A DNA stretch of 44,152 bases from Bacillota bacterium (GCA_023418475.1 JAEZZO010000020.1:1-44152); one strand, 5' to 3'; shown: positions 24,775 to 34,149, counted from the stretch's first letter. The notes: generated by a model not told the origin, from the sequence alone. Numbers and translations are program-made.

Positions 24775-26313
24775 TTATGCTCCTTTACTTGATTTTACTA
24801 TTTGCCCCATGATCAGTTCCTGCGTTGCTTCCTCTTTCTTTACTTCACCCACCATTCTTCCTTCATTCATAATATATATCCTGTCACACATTCCCAGCAA
24901 CTCAGGCAGCTCGGAGGAAATCATGATAATAGATTTTCCCTCTGCAACCAATTGATTTATGATACCGTAAATCTCGTATTTTGCTCCTACATCAATTCCC
25001 CTTGTCGGCTCATCCAGTATCATAATATCCGGATTTGCAAACATCCACTTACTCAGCAATGCCTTTTGCTGATTTCCACCGCTTAAATTACCTACAATCT
25101 GGTCTGAAGAGGTACATTTTGTCCTTAATTTACTTATGTATTCCTTTGCCGCCCTTATTTCAAGATCCTTATCAATAATTCCGCTTGTACTTACCTTATC
25201 CATTTTTGCCAGAGTCGTATTTACACGAATTGAACTCGACAGGATAAGGCCATCCCCCTTTCGGTCCTCCGTAACATAAACCAGCTTATGGTCAATTGCC
25301 TGTCTGGAATTCATTAATTTCACTTCTTCTCCGTTCAATAGTAGGCTCCCTGTAATATTCGTTCCATAACTTCTTCCAAAAATACTGAGTGCCAATTCCG
25401 TACGGCCGGCACCCATCAGTCCTGCAATACCTATTACTTCTCCTCTTCGTACATATAATGAAACATGATCCACTACCTGACGGCCACTGTAAACAGGATG
25501 GAATACTGTCCAATCCTTCACTTCCAGGCTGATATTACCTTTCTTACTTTCCTCCCTTTTCGGAAAACGGTCCGTCATCGTTCTGCCAACCATTCCCCGG
25601 ATAATCCGTTCCTCCCCAAAGCTGTCCTTATTCTTATCAAGTGTTTCTATGGTTGATCCATCGCGGATAATCGTTATCTTATCTGCAACATAGGAAATCT
25701 CATTCAACTTATGGGAAATAATGATTGAAGTTAAACCTTTCTTCTTAAATTGAAGCAAAAGATCCAGCAGTTTTCGTGAATCTTCCTCATTTAAGGAAGC
25801 GGTTGGTTCATCTAGAATTAATAATTTTACATTCTTCGCAATAGCTTTTGCGATCTCCACTAACTGTTGCTTACCAATACCAAGATCCTTAACCAGTGTT
25901 CTGGAGGATTCATGTAGTCCTACTGTGGCCAGAAGTTCATTAGCCCTACTATAGGTCGCCTCCCAGTTGATACAAAACGTTGTTCCCTGTTCATTGCCAA
26001 GAAACATATTCTCCCCTATCGTCATATATGGAACTAATGCAAGCTCCTGGTGAATAATTACAATCCCCTTCATTTCACTATCCTTTATTACATTAAACCT
26101 GCACTCTTCCCCGCGGTACAAGATTTCGCCTTCATAGCTTTCATATGGATAAATCCCGCTCAAAACATTCATTAATGTTGATTTACCAGCCCCGTTTTCA
26201 CCAACTAAAGCATGGATTTCTCCCTCTTCTACCCTGAAGTTAACATTGTCTAGAGCCTTCACTCCGGGGAAGCGTTTGGTTATGTTTTTCATTTCAAGCA
26301 ATATCGAAGTCAA
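24775..26313 (-). CDS. mmsA: sugar ABC transporter ATP-binding protein (double ATPase)
   Basis: 512-aa CUT2-type ATPase with two nucleotide-binding domains. The first has Walker A GENGAGKST (about 38-46) and Walker B LLILDEPTAS; the second has a degenerate P-loop (GLMGAGRTE, about 298-306), signature LSGGNQQK and Walker B IMILDEPTRG. The degenerate second P-loop is normal for the family. A TTG at 26313 preceded by GGGAGG with eight bases is the start. It follows the ChvE-like gene by 208 bases, in which a hairpin may reduce expression of the ATPase and permease relative to the binding protein. Confidence 0.92.
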   Translation of the reverse strand: MTSILLEMKNITKRFPGVKALDNVNFRVEEGEIHALVGENGAGKSTLMNVLSGIYPYESYEGEILYRGEECRFNVIKDSEMKGIVIIHQELALVPYMTIGENMFLGNEQGTTFCINWEATYSRANELLATVGLHESSRTLVKDLGIGKQQLVEIAKAIAKNVKLLILDEPTASLNEEDSRKLLDLLLQFKKKGLTSIIISHKLNEISYVADKITIIRDGSTIETLDKNKDSFGEERIIRGMVGRTMTDRFPKREESKKGNISLEVKDWTVFHPVYSGRQVVDHVSLYVRRGEVIGIAGLMGAGRTELALSIFGRSYGTNITGSLLLNGEEVKLMNSRQAIDHKLVYVTEDRKGDGLILSSSIRVNTTLAKMDKVSTSGIIDKDLEIRAAKEYISKLRTKCTSSDQIVGNLSGGNQQKALLSKWMFANPDIMILDEPTRGIDVGAKYEIYGIINQLVAEGKSIIMISSELPELLGMCDRIYIMNEGRMVGEVKKEEATQELIMGQIVKSSKGA

Positions 26314-26394
26314 TTTTATTTCCTCCCTTGATACAGTATGTATGATTTAAACAGCATAGTCATAAAGCGCAGAATATCAATAGATATGGGAAAA

Positions 26395-26434
26395 CAGAGT
26401 GCTGCAGGATAGGATTATCTTCTACAACACTCTG
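26395..26434 (-). terminator. hairpin between chvE and mmsA
   Basis: CAGAGTG and CACTCTG pair (on the minus strand), with TG/CA extending the stem, then TTTTCCC. As an imperfect terminator after the binding-protein gene it would give more binding protein than transporter, a usual pattern in sugar ABC operons. Confidence 0.55.
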
Positions 26435-26521
26435 ATCTTTTGTTCTGCTTTCTTATTGATATTTGCAGTTACATATATTTGCACGATACTAAGTTGCAGC
26501 TCTACCCTGACACCACTGCTT

Positions 26522-27598
26522 TTATTTCAACTGATCTTCGGTATAATATTTTGAATTAATTAATAATTCTTTGTAATTTTTCAGATCAGCAAATACTGGA
26601 TTGCACAAATAGGTTGGAATGATTCCGGTTCCGTTATTATAGGATTTTGTATCATTTACCGGAACTTCTTTGTTATTTACGATAGCATCAACCATTTCAA
26701 CTACTTTCGCTGCCAGCGTACGGGTATCCTTAAAGATTGACATGGACTGGGTTCCTGCGATTATATTCTTGACAGAAGTAATATCACAGTCCTGTCCGGT
26801 TAAAATCGGGAAATTATCCTTGGTATATCCTGCATTTACCAGTGCGTTCGATATACCGATTGCGCAGGAATCATTGGAGGATAATACGGCATCCAGCTTG
26901 GTACCGCCGGCATAATAAGCTGTTATCAGGTTTTCCATTCTCTTCTGTGCTTCTTCAGTTGACCAGTTTAGAGTGGCTACCTCTTCAAATGCTTTCTGCC
27001 CGGAAACAATCTTTAATTTTCCGTTATCAATATAAGGATTTAAGATATCCATTGCACCACCGAAAAAGTAGCGAGCATTATTATCATCCGGAGAACCTGT
27101 GAATAATTCTATATTAAATGGTCCGGCTTGATTCTTTAGATCCAGGGCATCAACAATATACTGCCCCTGTGTAGTACCTATCTTATAGTTATCAAAGGTT
27201 GCATAATAGGAAACAGCATCGGTATCCATAATCAGACGGTCATAAGCAATTACCGGTATCTTCTGGCTTTTTGCATTTGCTAAAACAGTGCCTAAGGAGC
27301 CTCCATCTATGGAAGCAATTACCAATATATCACAGCCATCCGTGATCATGTTTTCAATCTGAGAAACCTGTGTGGCTATATCATTATTTGCGTACTGCAA
27401 ATCAACCTTATATCCTGCCTCTTCAAAGGCTTTCTTCATATTTGAGCCATCCTGGTTCCATCTTTGTAAATCCTTCGTTGGCATAGCGACGCCGATTTTT
27501 TTCCCTCCGCCATTTGATCCTGCTTTTGTTGCGCACCCTGTCATTAGTGATGCAATAAGCATCATGCAAAGCAAAATACCGATTATCTTTCTTTTCAT
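26522..27598 (-). CDS. chvE: multiple monosaccharide-binding lipoprotein, ChvE-like
   Basis: 358-aa extracellular substrate-binding lipoprotein. A signal peptide ends in the lipobox LMTGC (Cys22 becomes lipidated). The mature part follows ChvE closely in pattern: 'GVAMPTKDLQRWNQDGSNM', 'DLQYANNDIATQVSQIENMI', 'VIASIDGGSLGTVLANA', 'IAYDRLIMDTDAVSYYATFDN'. ChvE relatives bind glucose, galactose, xylose and arabinose. GGGAGG is seven bases before the ATG. It has its own promoter (27702-27731) and leads the mmsA-mmsB genes. The name rests on family resemblance; the sugar specificity is unknown. Confidence 0.9.
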   Translation of the reverse strand: MKRKIIGILLCMMLIASLMTGCATKAGSNGGGKKIGVAMPTKDLQRWNQDGSNMKKAFEEAGYKVDLQYANNDIATQVSQIENMITDGCDILVIASIDGGSLGTVLANAKSQKIPVIAYDRLIMDTDAVSYYATFDNYKIGTTQGQYIVDALDLKNQAGPFNIELFTGSPDDNNARYFFGGAMDILNPYIDNGKLKIVSGQKAFEEVATLNWSTEEAQKRMENLITAYYAGGTKLDAVLSSNDSCAIGISNALVNAGYTKDNFPILTGQDCDITSVKNIIAGTQSMSIFKDTRTLAAKVVEMVDAIVNNKEVPVNDTKSYNNGTGIIPTYLCNPVFADLKNYKELLINSKYYTEDQLK

Positions 27599-27701
27599 GC
27601 TTAATCCTCCCTATCGATTGTTTTTGTTACATGCATATCGTAACACAGATCAAATAGGACTTATTTACAAAGAACTGCATTTTTTAAGGATAAGCACCCC
27701 G

Positions 27702-27731
27702 ATTATAAATTCAAAAATATTGTCGCAATAA
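27702..27731 (-). promoter_or_regulatory. promoter of the chvE-mmsA-mmsB operon
   Basis: On the minus strand TTATTG (27726-27731), an 18-base spacer and TATAAT (27702-27707). The weak -35 is what an activator-dependent promoter would have. It starts a leader of about 95 bases. Confidence 0.6.
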
Positions 27732-27753
27732 AATGCTATTGATAACGCAATAA
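27724..27753 (-). promoter_or_regulatory. direct repeats TTATTGCG spaced 22 bp, possible YesN/AraC site
   Basis: TTATTGCG occurs at 27746-27753 and again at 27724-27731 in the same orientation, 22 bp apart, two helical turns. The proximal copy overlaps the -35. AraC-type activators usually bind such repeats. Confidence 0.55.
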
Positions 27754-27787
27754 TTTACTGTAATAAATATTATTTATCCTTTTTCTT

Positions 27788-28837
27788 CTATTTCATCTTC
27801 TCAGGTACATTCAGGTAAACTTCTTCCTTCTGCTGAAAGCCTCCTTTTATGATAACTTCATCAATATTGTTCTTCGTTACAGCTATCGGTTCCAGTTTCA
27901 CATAGGGGATATCGTAACTGCCGTCATTTATCGTCTCCGTAACACCGATTTCTTTCCCTCTGGCCAGTTTAACGGCATATCTTGCCGCAGTCTGTGCCAG
28001 CTTGTTAACCGGTTTATAAACCGTCATTGTCTGCGTTCCTTCTACTATTCTCTGACAGGCTGCAAGATCCGCATCCTGACCGGTTACCACAACCTTCCCT
28101 GCCAGTCTGTTCTCAGATAAAGCCCTAACTGCCTGACTGGCAAGGTCATCATTTCCGCACAATACCCCATCCATATCAAAATTCCTGTCAAGTGCTTCAT
28201 TGACAGCATTATAGGCTTCCTCCGCCAGCCACTCCTTTGCATAAACACTGAAAACAATATTCAGATGGTGACCCTTGCAATAATCTTCAAATCCCTGCTC
28301 GACAAGTGTAACATTATGGTCAGTGGTTGGTCCGAAGATTGTTACGATGTTCCCTCCTTTTGGTACGTTTTCGGCAAGTGCTTTTGCCATCAGTTTTCCC
28401 ACCTGTTCGTTGTCAAAGGAAATATATAGGTCAGCATCTGCATTGCGAACCAGCCGGTCATAGGCAATGACAATAATCCCTGCTTCGCCGGCTTTCTTTA
28501 ATACTTCCTTGCAAGCCTCGGAATCTACTGCTATCACTACTATTACATCCATGTCTTTGTTAATAAAATAATTAATCTGTGAGATTTGTTTTTTTACATC
28601 TCCATTGGCATTTTGCACATTTACTTCCGCACCAAGATCCTGGGCTGTGGAAACAAAAACATCACGATCCCTTTGCCACCGCTCAATAACAAAGGAATCG
28701 AAAGATAATCCAATTTGAATTTTTTCCTGTTCTATCCCATTACTTTTCACAATCTCATTTTTTCTGCCGCATCCTACTAACGCCAGGATAACTGCTGTGA
28801 TCATAAGGATAACACCACTGCCCCTCTTTTTCCCCAT
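27788..28837 (-). CDS. XylF-like sugar-binding lipoprotein
   Basis: 349-aa extracellular lipoprotein with a lipobox in ILALVGC and a type I periplasmic-binding fold. The mature sequence begins IGLSFDSFVIERWQRDRDVF and continues with 'IAVDSEACKEVLKKAGEAG' and 'IIVIAYDRLVRNADADLYISFDN', a xylose-binding (XylF) pattern. Start choice: TTG at 28858 lies within the GGAGGGG site and cannot be used well; ATG 28837 (spacing 12) or TTG 28843 (spacing 6) are open. It sits between yesN and chvE, giving the transporter two possible binding proteins. Confidence 0.85.
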   Translation of the reverse strand: MGKKRGSGVILMITAVILALVGCGRKNEIVKSNGIEQEKIQIGLSFDSFVIERWQRDRDVFVSTAQDLGAEVNVQNANGDVKKQISQINYFINKDMDVIVVIAVDSEACKEVLKKAGEAGIIVIAYDRLVRNADADLYISFDNEQVGKLMAKALAENVPKGGNIVTIFGPTTDHNVTLVEQGFEDYCKGHHLNIVFSVYAKEWLAEEAYNAVNEALDRNFDMDGVLCGNDDLASQAVRALSENRLAGKVVVTGQDADLAACQRIVEGTQTMTVYKPVNKLAQTAARYAVKLARGKEIGVTETINDGSYDIPYVKLEPIAVTKNNIDEVIIKGGFQQKEEVYLNVPEKMK

Positions 28838-28969
28838 AACCAACTGTCTCCCCTCCAATTCACTTATTCAACGCGTATCATTTCTTCTTTTCCAAAGTCT
28901 TTCGTTACCGTCTGCAATAAAAATTCTTCTATTCCTCCCGGATCCCAAGGCAAACAGCAGGTTAGTTTT

Positions 28970-30562
28970 TTATAAACTCTCCCTGTATTCGGTAGGGGTT
29001 AGTCCCACTTGTTTTTTAAAAATGCGGCTGAAATAATTCGGATCACTGTATCCCGTATCAATACAAATATTTTTAATGCTTAATTCCCTGTTCTGCAGTA
29101 ATTTTCTGGCTCTCTCCATTCGGATATTTGTTAAATATTCAATAAAATTCTCGCCGGTTTCTTCTTTAAATAATTTGCTGAAATAATAAGGACTGATATC
29201 TACAATTCTGGATACATCATCAAGCGATATGTCCCTGCAATAATTTTCTTCAATAAATAATTTTGCTCTGGAGATGATACCACAGGTTTGTTCTTCCTTC
29301 TTACCTGCAATATTTCTGCAGGCATCTGTTAACTTTTCAATAAACCATTTGCGAAGCTTTTCATAATTATCAGTCTGCATTAAATTCTTCAGATAATCCT
29401 GGCGGTAACGAAAAAAATACGTCATTCCTCCGCTTAGAAAGGCTTTCTGCTCCGCAAACAGAATGAATTCCAGAACCTTAAGCTTAATATCCATCTCACA
29501 ATCCGGATAATGCTCTATCATCCAGTCAAAGAAACAATTTGCCTGCGTTCTGGTTCCCTCCAGATCCCCTTTTTCAATTCTTTCAAATAATAATCTCTCC
29601 GTAGTGATCGGATAATCCTCTTCATACTCTAACCGAAGAGGCAGATCACTGATATGGGCTACACGTCCCTTCCTGTTATGTACTGCATTTAAGGCTTCTT
29701 TATAAGAGGTATTTAGCTGCTCAAATGGAGTTACGGAACCAATACCGGCTTTAAACTGTATATCGATACGTTTACCCAACTCCCTAATCAATTTTCTGGT
29801 CTTTTCGATCAGACTGATACGATCATCATATTCTAGCTGCTGCTTTTCACTCGGCAGAAAGACAACAATTTTATTTACCATAATGGGACCTGCCACACAA
29901 TGAAATTCTTCCTTTAGTCCGTCTCTGATGATCGGATAAAAGGATTGTGCTTTTACGCTGATACCCACTGGATTCGTAAGTAAACCATCCTCCAGTGTAT
30001 CCCCAAATTCTATTATCATTACCATGCCATACTCTTCTTTCATGCCAAGTAAATTCCGGTAATTTTCCTTCATAGTGCTTAAATCATCTCCCGACAAGAC
30101 AGCATAAATAAAATCACTTTCTAATATCGGCACCACAATTTCCAGTTTCTCCCTGATTAATAAATCATTACTTCGTTTTTTTCGTTCCTCTTCTATCATG
30201 CTCATTGCTTTCTCAAGCGTTGTTACAATCACCGTATGATTAACCGGTTTTGTTAAATATTCCAGCACACCAAGATTAATTGCTTCCTTCGCATAATTAA
30301 ATTTATCAAAGGCCGTCATTATAATAAAAATAACGGAGCTGTTTGTTTTCCTGATCTCCTTCATTGCCTCAATTCCATTAATACCGGGCATTTGTATATC
30401 CATAAAAGCGATATCCGGTTTAAATTTTTCAGCAAGTTCAATTACATTTCTTCCTGTATTTGCATGTTCTACAAGGCAACATTCATGAAAATTTTTCTCA
30501 ATAATAAATCGAAGTGAATTAATTACAATCCCCTCATCATCTGCCAGCATGATCTTATACAC
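28970..30562 (-). CDS. response regulator, YesN/AraC type
   Basis: 530-aa two-component response regulator. A receiver domain (about 1-120) has Asp55 in FMDIQMPGING and the Thr/Lys pair in 'YLTKPVNH'; a long middle helical region (about 130-420) follows, then an AraC-type double HTH domain (about 425-530: LFIEENYCRDISLDDVSRI...YFSKLFKEETGENF...). The GTG at 30562 has GGAGGGG eight bases upstream and starts MYKIMLADDEG, the usual beginning; the GTG at 30571 is too near the ribosome site. It pairs with the kinase gene 24 bases upstream and probably activates the adjacent transport genes. Confidence 0.92.
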   Translation of the reverse strand: MYKIMLADDEGIVINSLRFIIEKNFHECCLVEHANTGRNVIELAEKFKPDIAFMDIQMPGINGIEAMKEIRKTNSSVIFIIMTAFDKFNYAKEAINLGVLEYLTKPVNHTVIVTTLEKAMSMIEEERKKRSNDLLIREKLEIVVPILESDFIYAVLSGDDLSTMKENYRNLLGMKEEYGMVMIIEFGDTLEDGLLTNPVGISVKAQSFYPIIRDGLKEEFHCVAGPIMVNKIVVFLPSEKQQLEYDDRISLIEKTRKLIRELGKRIDIQFKAGIGSVTPFEQLNTSYKEALNAVHNRKGRVAHISDLPLRLEYEEDYPITTERLLFERIEKGDLEGTRTQANCFFDWMIEHYPDCEMDIKLKVLEFILFAEQKAFLSGGMTYFFRYRQDYLKNLMQTDNYEKLRKWFIEKLTDACRNIAGKKEEQTCGIISRAKLFIEENYCRDISLDDVSRIVDISPYYFSKLFKEETGENFIEYLTNIRMERARKLLQNRELSIKNICIDTGYSDPNYFSRIFKKQVGLTPTEYRESL

Positions 30563-30586
30563 ATGTCCCACCCCTCCCTATAATAA

Positions 30587-32089
30587 TTAAGACTTACTTC
30601 TGCCATGAGGAATAAGGATTGTCACTTTTGTACCGTAATTCTTTCCTTCACTTTCAATCCTGAAGACATCTTCACTGTCATAATATAAGCGAAGACGGTT
30701 AATTACATTCACCAGTCCAATCCCGTTTGAATTTATTGTTACCATGCGTTCCCTCATCATTTCATGATCCTCTATTTTATATGCCATGATCTGGTCGATT
30801 ATATGTGGATCCATCCCCAATCCATTATCCATGATTGATATAATAATATGATTTTCCCTCTGGTAAACGCATAACCATATCTTCCCCTCGTATTCAATAT
30901 CACGAATTCCATGATTAACAGAATTTTCAACCAACGGTTGTAAAATCATACTGGGTACACGCTCATCCAGAAGATTTTCCTCAATTTCCTTATAAAAATG
31001 AATTTCTCCCGAAAAACGAACATTCAAAATATATATATAACTGTCCACCTGCTTTATTTCATCTCTTATGGTTGAATCCTGATTGATATTTTTAATATTA
31101 AAGCGAAAGAAATCGGCCATATTTTCTATATACAGGCAGGTTTTGTCAGCTCCCTCCATCATAGCAAGCTGCGCCCCCGCATTCAAAGTATTAAATAGAA
31201 AGTGAGGATTAATTTGAGCCTGAAGATATTTTAACTGGGCATCCTTTAGATGATTTGTCATCATCAGTTCTTTCTCAATCATTTTACTCTCCAGCTCCAT
31301 ACTTTCCTTCGTCCTCATGATATACTGATGAATGCTTATTATCATATTGTTAAACGCTTTTGTAACCACCTCCACCTCATCGGAGGAGGACACCTGAACC
31401 AGGTCCACTTCAAAATTACCGCCAGCCACCTCATACGCTGCCTTGGTCAGCTTCATCAGCGGGCCTGTAATACTTCTAGTTACAATAATCACAAGTAACA
31501 GATTAAATATCGTTATCACAAGCAAAACAATTATACTAATAATCTCGAGCGCCCGAAGAGACATAAAAAGCAGTTCATATTTATCGGAATTATTTTTGAA
31601 TTGCTCATTATTTAAGCTATTGATATCGTTTTTTATATAATCATATATTTGTGTTGCTTCCTCATAATGTACCTTATACTTTTCAATATTACGTCCGCGT
31701 TTTGCGTTTACAGTTTGATCAACAAGCTTTAAATAGGTAATGGACATATTCTTGATATTCTTCTGCATGATAATCATTTCATTATCTATGATATTTCCAT
31801 TTAATGTATCCACCAGATTTCTGTACTGCTGCTCACTGCGATAATAATTCTCCAAAGAATCTGAGCTCTTGGTATTTAGATATTCATAGACATACGTCTG
31901 GACATCCTTTAGAGAGCTTAACAAATCATTCAACCCCACATTACTGTTGTATACCGTATCAATTGTACGGATGGATTGATTGATATTATAATACATATAC
32001 ATATTGGCAATGAAAACCACTCCGGCAGATAATGTAAAAACCAGCACCAGCCTTCTCCGTATAGACCCTTTTTTCTTTTCCGATGTCAT
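30587..32089 (-). CDS. LytS/YesM-type sensor histidine kinase
   Basis: 500-aa membrane kinase. Residue order: membrane helix (about 14-32), extracellular helical sensor (about 40-180), second helix (about 182-204), HAMP-like region (206-260), His_kinase domain with INPHFLFNTLNAG (His296 phosphorylated), and the ATPase with NSVNHGIRD, DNGLGM and GIGLVNVINRLRLYY. The ATG at 32089 has GGAGG six bases before it; a TTG at 32143 would add 18 residues but is crowded by its site. Its small extracellular part suits contact with the anchored sugar-binding protein encoded directly upstream, as in XylFII-LytS. Confidence 0.92.
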   Translation of the reverse strand: MTSEKKKGSIRRRLVLVFTLSAGVVFIANMYMYYNINQSIRTIDTVYNSNVGLNDLLSSLKDVQTYVYEYLNTKSSDSLENYYRSEQQYRNLVDTLNGNIIDNEMIIMQKNIKNMSITYLKLVDQTVNAKRGRNIEKYKVHYEEATQIYDYIKNDINSLNNEQFKNNSDKYELLFMSLRALEIISIIVLLVITIFNLLLVIIVTRSITGPLMKLTKAAYEVAGGNFEVDLVQVSSSDEVEVVTKAFNNMIISIHQYIMRTKESMELESKMIEKELMMTNHLKDAQLKYLQAQINPHFLFNTLNAGAQLAMMEGADKTCLYIENMADFFRFNIKNINQDSTIRDEIKQVDSYIYILNVRFSGEIHFYKEIEENLLDERVPSMILQPLVENSVNHGIRDIEYEGKIWLCVYQRENHIIISIMDNGLGMDPHIIDQIMAYKIEDHEMMRERMVTINSNGIGLVNVINRLRLYYDSEDVFRIESEGKNYGTKVTILIPHGRSKS

Positions 32090-32139
32090 CCTAATCCTCC
32101 GAGTACAAAATCCTTTAAAAAAGTTTTTCAGTCCGACCT

Positions 32140-33207
32140 TCAATCCTTTAAGACTTGTTCATTGTTCGTTTTGCTGTTTTCAAGCCTGTCTTTCCTATAT
32201 TTGCTTACATTTTCAGTATTAATGACACAGATATCGACTGAGTAATAATCACTGACCCGGCCTGTTTGTATGAATTCTGTCAATGCCTTAACACAATAAG
32301 CCCCCATCTGGTTTGCATCTGTTGTCATTGTAGAATTTACGATTTTCTTCTCAATTGCCTGAAGGATAATATCGGAATTATAATATCCGATAATGTCTGT
32401 TTTTCCCACTCTGTTGTAATCCACTATTGCCTGATAAGCACATAAGGTATCAACTGCTGTAAGGCATACTAAAATATCCGGAGGATTCTCCGTATCCATG
32501 ATAATATTCCGGATATCCTCCTCTGAACTGAAAGTACTCTGGATATTTACAACTGCTGTATTCACCTCAACATTTTTTTGATTGACGGCTCCCAGTATAC
32601 TGGAATAAATGATTGCCTGTCCGGTATCCATATTATTCGATTTCAACAATATCGTAACTTTATGTTTTCCTTTATTCACCAGCTCCAGTACTTGTTTCGC
32701 ATAGGCTTTCCCCTGGTTATAGCTGTTTATCCCCACAAAGCTCTTCCTCTTACTAAGTGATACATCCTTCAAAACAGTAATCACCGGAATTCCCGCCTCA
32801 TCCGCATCATTGATCAGTCCTTCCATGTTCTTGTCATTACCTGGTTCTACTATAATTCCATCCACCCTGGAAGCTATTGCAATTTTCATAAGATCGCGCA
32901 GAGAGTAATAAGAGGACAGATGGTCTCCGATTTCTTCCACATAAGCCTTTTCCTCTTTTCCCTTCTCTAATGCTCCCCTGTATATAGCTTCCCAAAACGG
33001 TTCGTCTTCTTCTTCCGAAATGATCGCATAGTGGTATTGATATTCCTTATAATCGGGCGCATCTGTTATCTTAAGCTTTGCAATGCGAAAATGATAGTAA
33101 GACATTCCTATCACAATAATAATAATTCCGACAGCAATGCTGCTTACTGCTGCAAGGTAAACAATACGGTTTCTTCTCATTCTATTCCATTCTTTCATTC
33201 TATTCAT
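32140..33207 (-). CDS. membrane-anchored sugar-binding sensor protein, XylFII-like
   Basis: 355-aa protein with an N-terminal membrane helix (about 14-36) without a lipobox, then a periplasmic-binding fold of the type I sugar class: 'YAIISEEEDEPFWEAIYRGAL', 'VDGIIVEPGNDKNMEGLINDADEAG' and 'IPVITVLKD'. Anchored binding proteins next to LytS kinases act as sugar sensors in clostridia (XylFII). It is the first gene of the sensing operon; no good ribosome site precedes the ATG at 33207, and internal ATGs at residues 4 and 10 are other options. The sugar is not predictable by eye. Confidence 0.85.
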   Translation of the reverse strand: MNRMKEWNRMRRNRIVYLAAVSSIAVGIIIIVIGMSYYHFRIAKLKITDAPDYKEYQYHYAIISEEEDEPFWEAIYRGALEKGKEEKAYVEEIGDHLSSYYSLRDLMKIAIASRVDGIIVEPGNDKNMEGLINDADEAGIPVITVLKDVSLSKRKSFVGINSYNQGKAYAKQVLELVNKGKHKVTILLKSNNMDTGQAIIYSSILGAVNQKNVEVNTAVVNIQSTFSSEEDIRNIIMDTENPPDILVCLTAVDTLCAYQAIVDYNRVGKTDIIGYYNSDIILQAIEKKIVNSTMTTDANQMGAYCVKALTEFIQTGRVSDYYSVDICVINTENVSKYRKDRLENSKTNNEQVLKD

Positions 33208-33347
33208 TTCTTATTGTACCTATTTCAAATATATGATGAGAAAGCTTGGCCATTCCAATAATAATGACATTTATGTGATTTTAAGTACTACAGATAAATA
33301 ACTTATTTTTCATTATTCAGTGGCAACTTTCATCGAAGCGAATAAGA

Positions 33348-33353
33348 TATAAT
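33348..33353 (+). promoter_or_regulatory. -10 element of the amidase gene
   Basis: TATAAT 26 bases before the TTG start; the -35 is weak. Confidence 0.45.
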
Positions 33354-33379
33354 AGTAAAAATGGAAAGGAAGTGTTTCT

Positions 33380-33949
33380 TTGCCTATTAATATATTCATA
33401 GACCAAGGCCACAATCCTACCGGAAGTCCTAATGCCGGCGCTATCGGTAACGGACTTGTTGAACAGGATATTACTTATCAGGTTGGTGTATATCTGGCAA
33501 ATTTGTTAAATAACGATCCCCGGTTTGATGCCCGATTATCCAGACCCACACCGACTACCGTACTAGGCACAAGTTCTGCCACCAGTTTAGCGGAGCGAGT
33601 ACGGATGGCTAACGAATGGCCTGCAGATTATTTTATTAGCATCCACGTAAACTCCAATCCGAATCCTGCTATTAATGGCACCGAAATATACTTATTTGAA
33701 TTAAACACTCAGGCTCAATGGATGGCGGAACAAATCATGACCGGTATCACACAGATGGTAGGAACAAATAATAACGGAATACGTGTAAGGCCATCGCTGT
33801 TTGTTTTAAGGAGAACACAGATGACATCCATGCTGATTGAGCTGGGTTATCTGACTAATTATTCTGATGCGGTCAAGCTTCGCGATGATCAGTACCAATT
33901 TGCTTATGGTATTTACTTAGGTATCATGCGCTATTTTGGATTTGCTTAA
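33380..33949 (+). CDS. N-acetylmuramoyl-L-alanine amidase (Amidase_3)
   Basis: 189-aa zinc amidase that cuts the bond between muramic acid and the peptide stem. The three zinc ligands and the catalytic Glu are visible: DQGHN (His10), LVEQD (Glu), ISIHVNS (His) and IELGYLTN near the C-terminus. TTG start: AAAGGAAG lies seven bases before it, and the first residues PINIFIDQGHNP begin the domain directly. There is no signal peptide and no cell-wall-binding domain, unlike exported relatives such as CwlD, so it would be released by lysis or used inside the mother cell. A strong terminator follows. Confidence 0.88.
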   Translation: MPINIFIDQGHNPTGSPNAGAIGNGLVEQDITYQVGVYLANLLNNDPRFDARLSRPTPTTVLGTSSATSLAERVRMANEWPADYFISIHVNSNPNPAINGTEIYLFELNTQAQWMAEQIMTGITQMVGTNNNGIRVRPSLFVLRRTQMTSMLIELGYLTNYSDAVKLRDDQYQFAYGIYLGIMRYFGFA

Positions 33950-33971
33950 GAAATATACTCACCACACATAG

Positions 33972-34009
33972 AAAGCCTTTCTTCAAGATCCGCTGAAGAA
34001 AGGCTTTTT
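33972..34009 (+). terminator. terminator of the amidase gene
   Basis: AAAGCCTTTCTTC and GAAGAAAGGCTTT form a 13-bp stem followed by TTTTTC. Confidence 0.9.
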
Positions 34010-34119
34010 CACTGGAAATTTATATAAAATCAGTCTGGTAATTTGGTAATATCTATGTTATTATTCCAATAGATCAATAAAATTCCGAAGGAATAGCTAT
34101 ACGAAAGGAGCCTTTGTTT

Positions 34120-34146
34120 ATGAGAAAATATGTTATGAATGCGTAG
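34120..34146 (+). CDS. 8-codon minigene with strong RBS
   Basis: AAAGGAG nine bases before an ATG opens MRKYVMNA and a stop (TAG at 34144-34146). An inverted repeat (34150-34186) starts four bases after the stop. The arrangement resembles a leader peptide before a regulated gene, here the CD3324-type gene 77 bases downstream. Confidence 0.4.
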   Translation: MRKYVMNA

Positions 34147-34149
34147 CAG

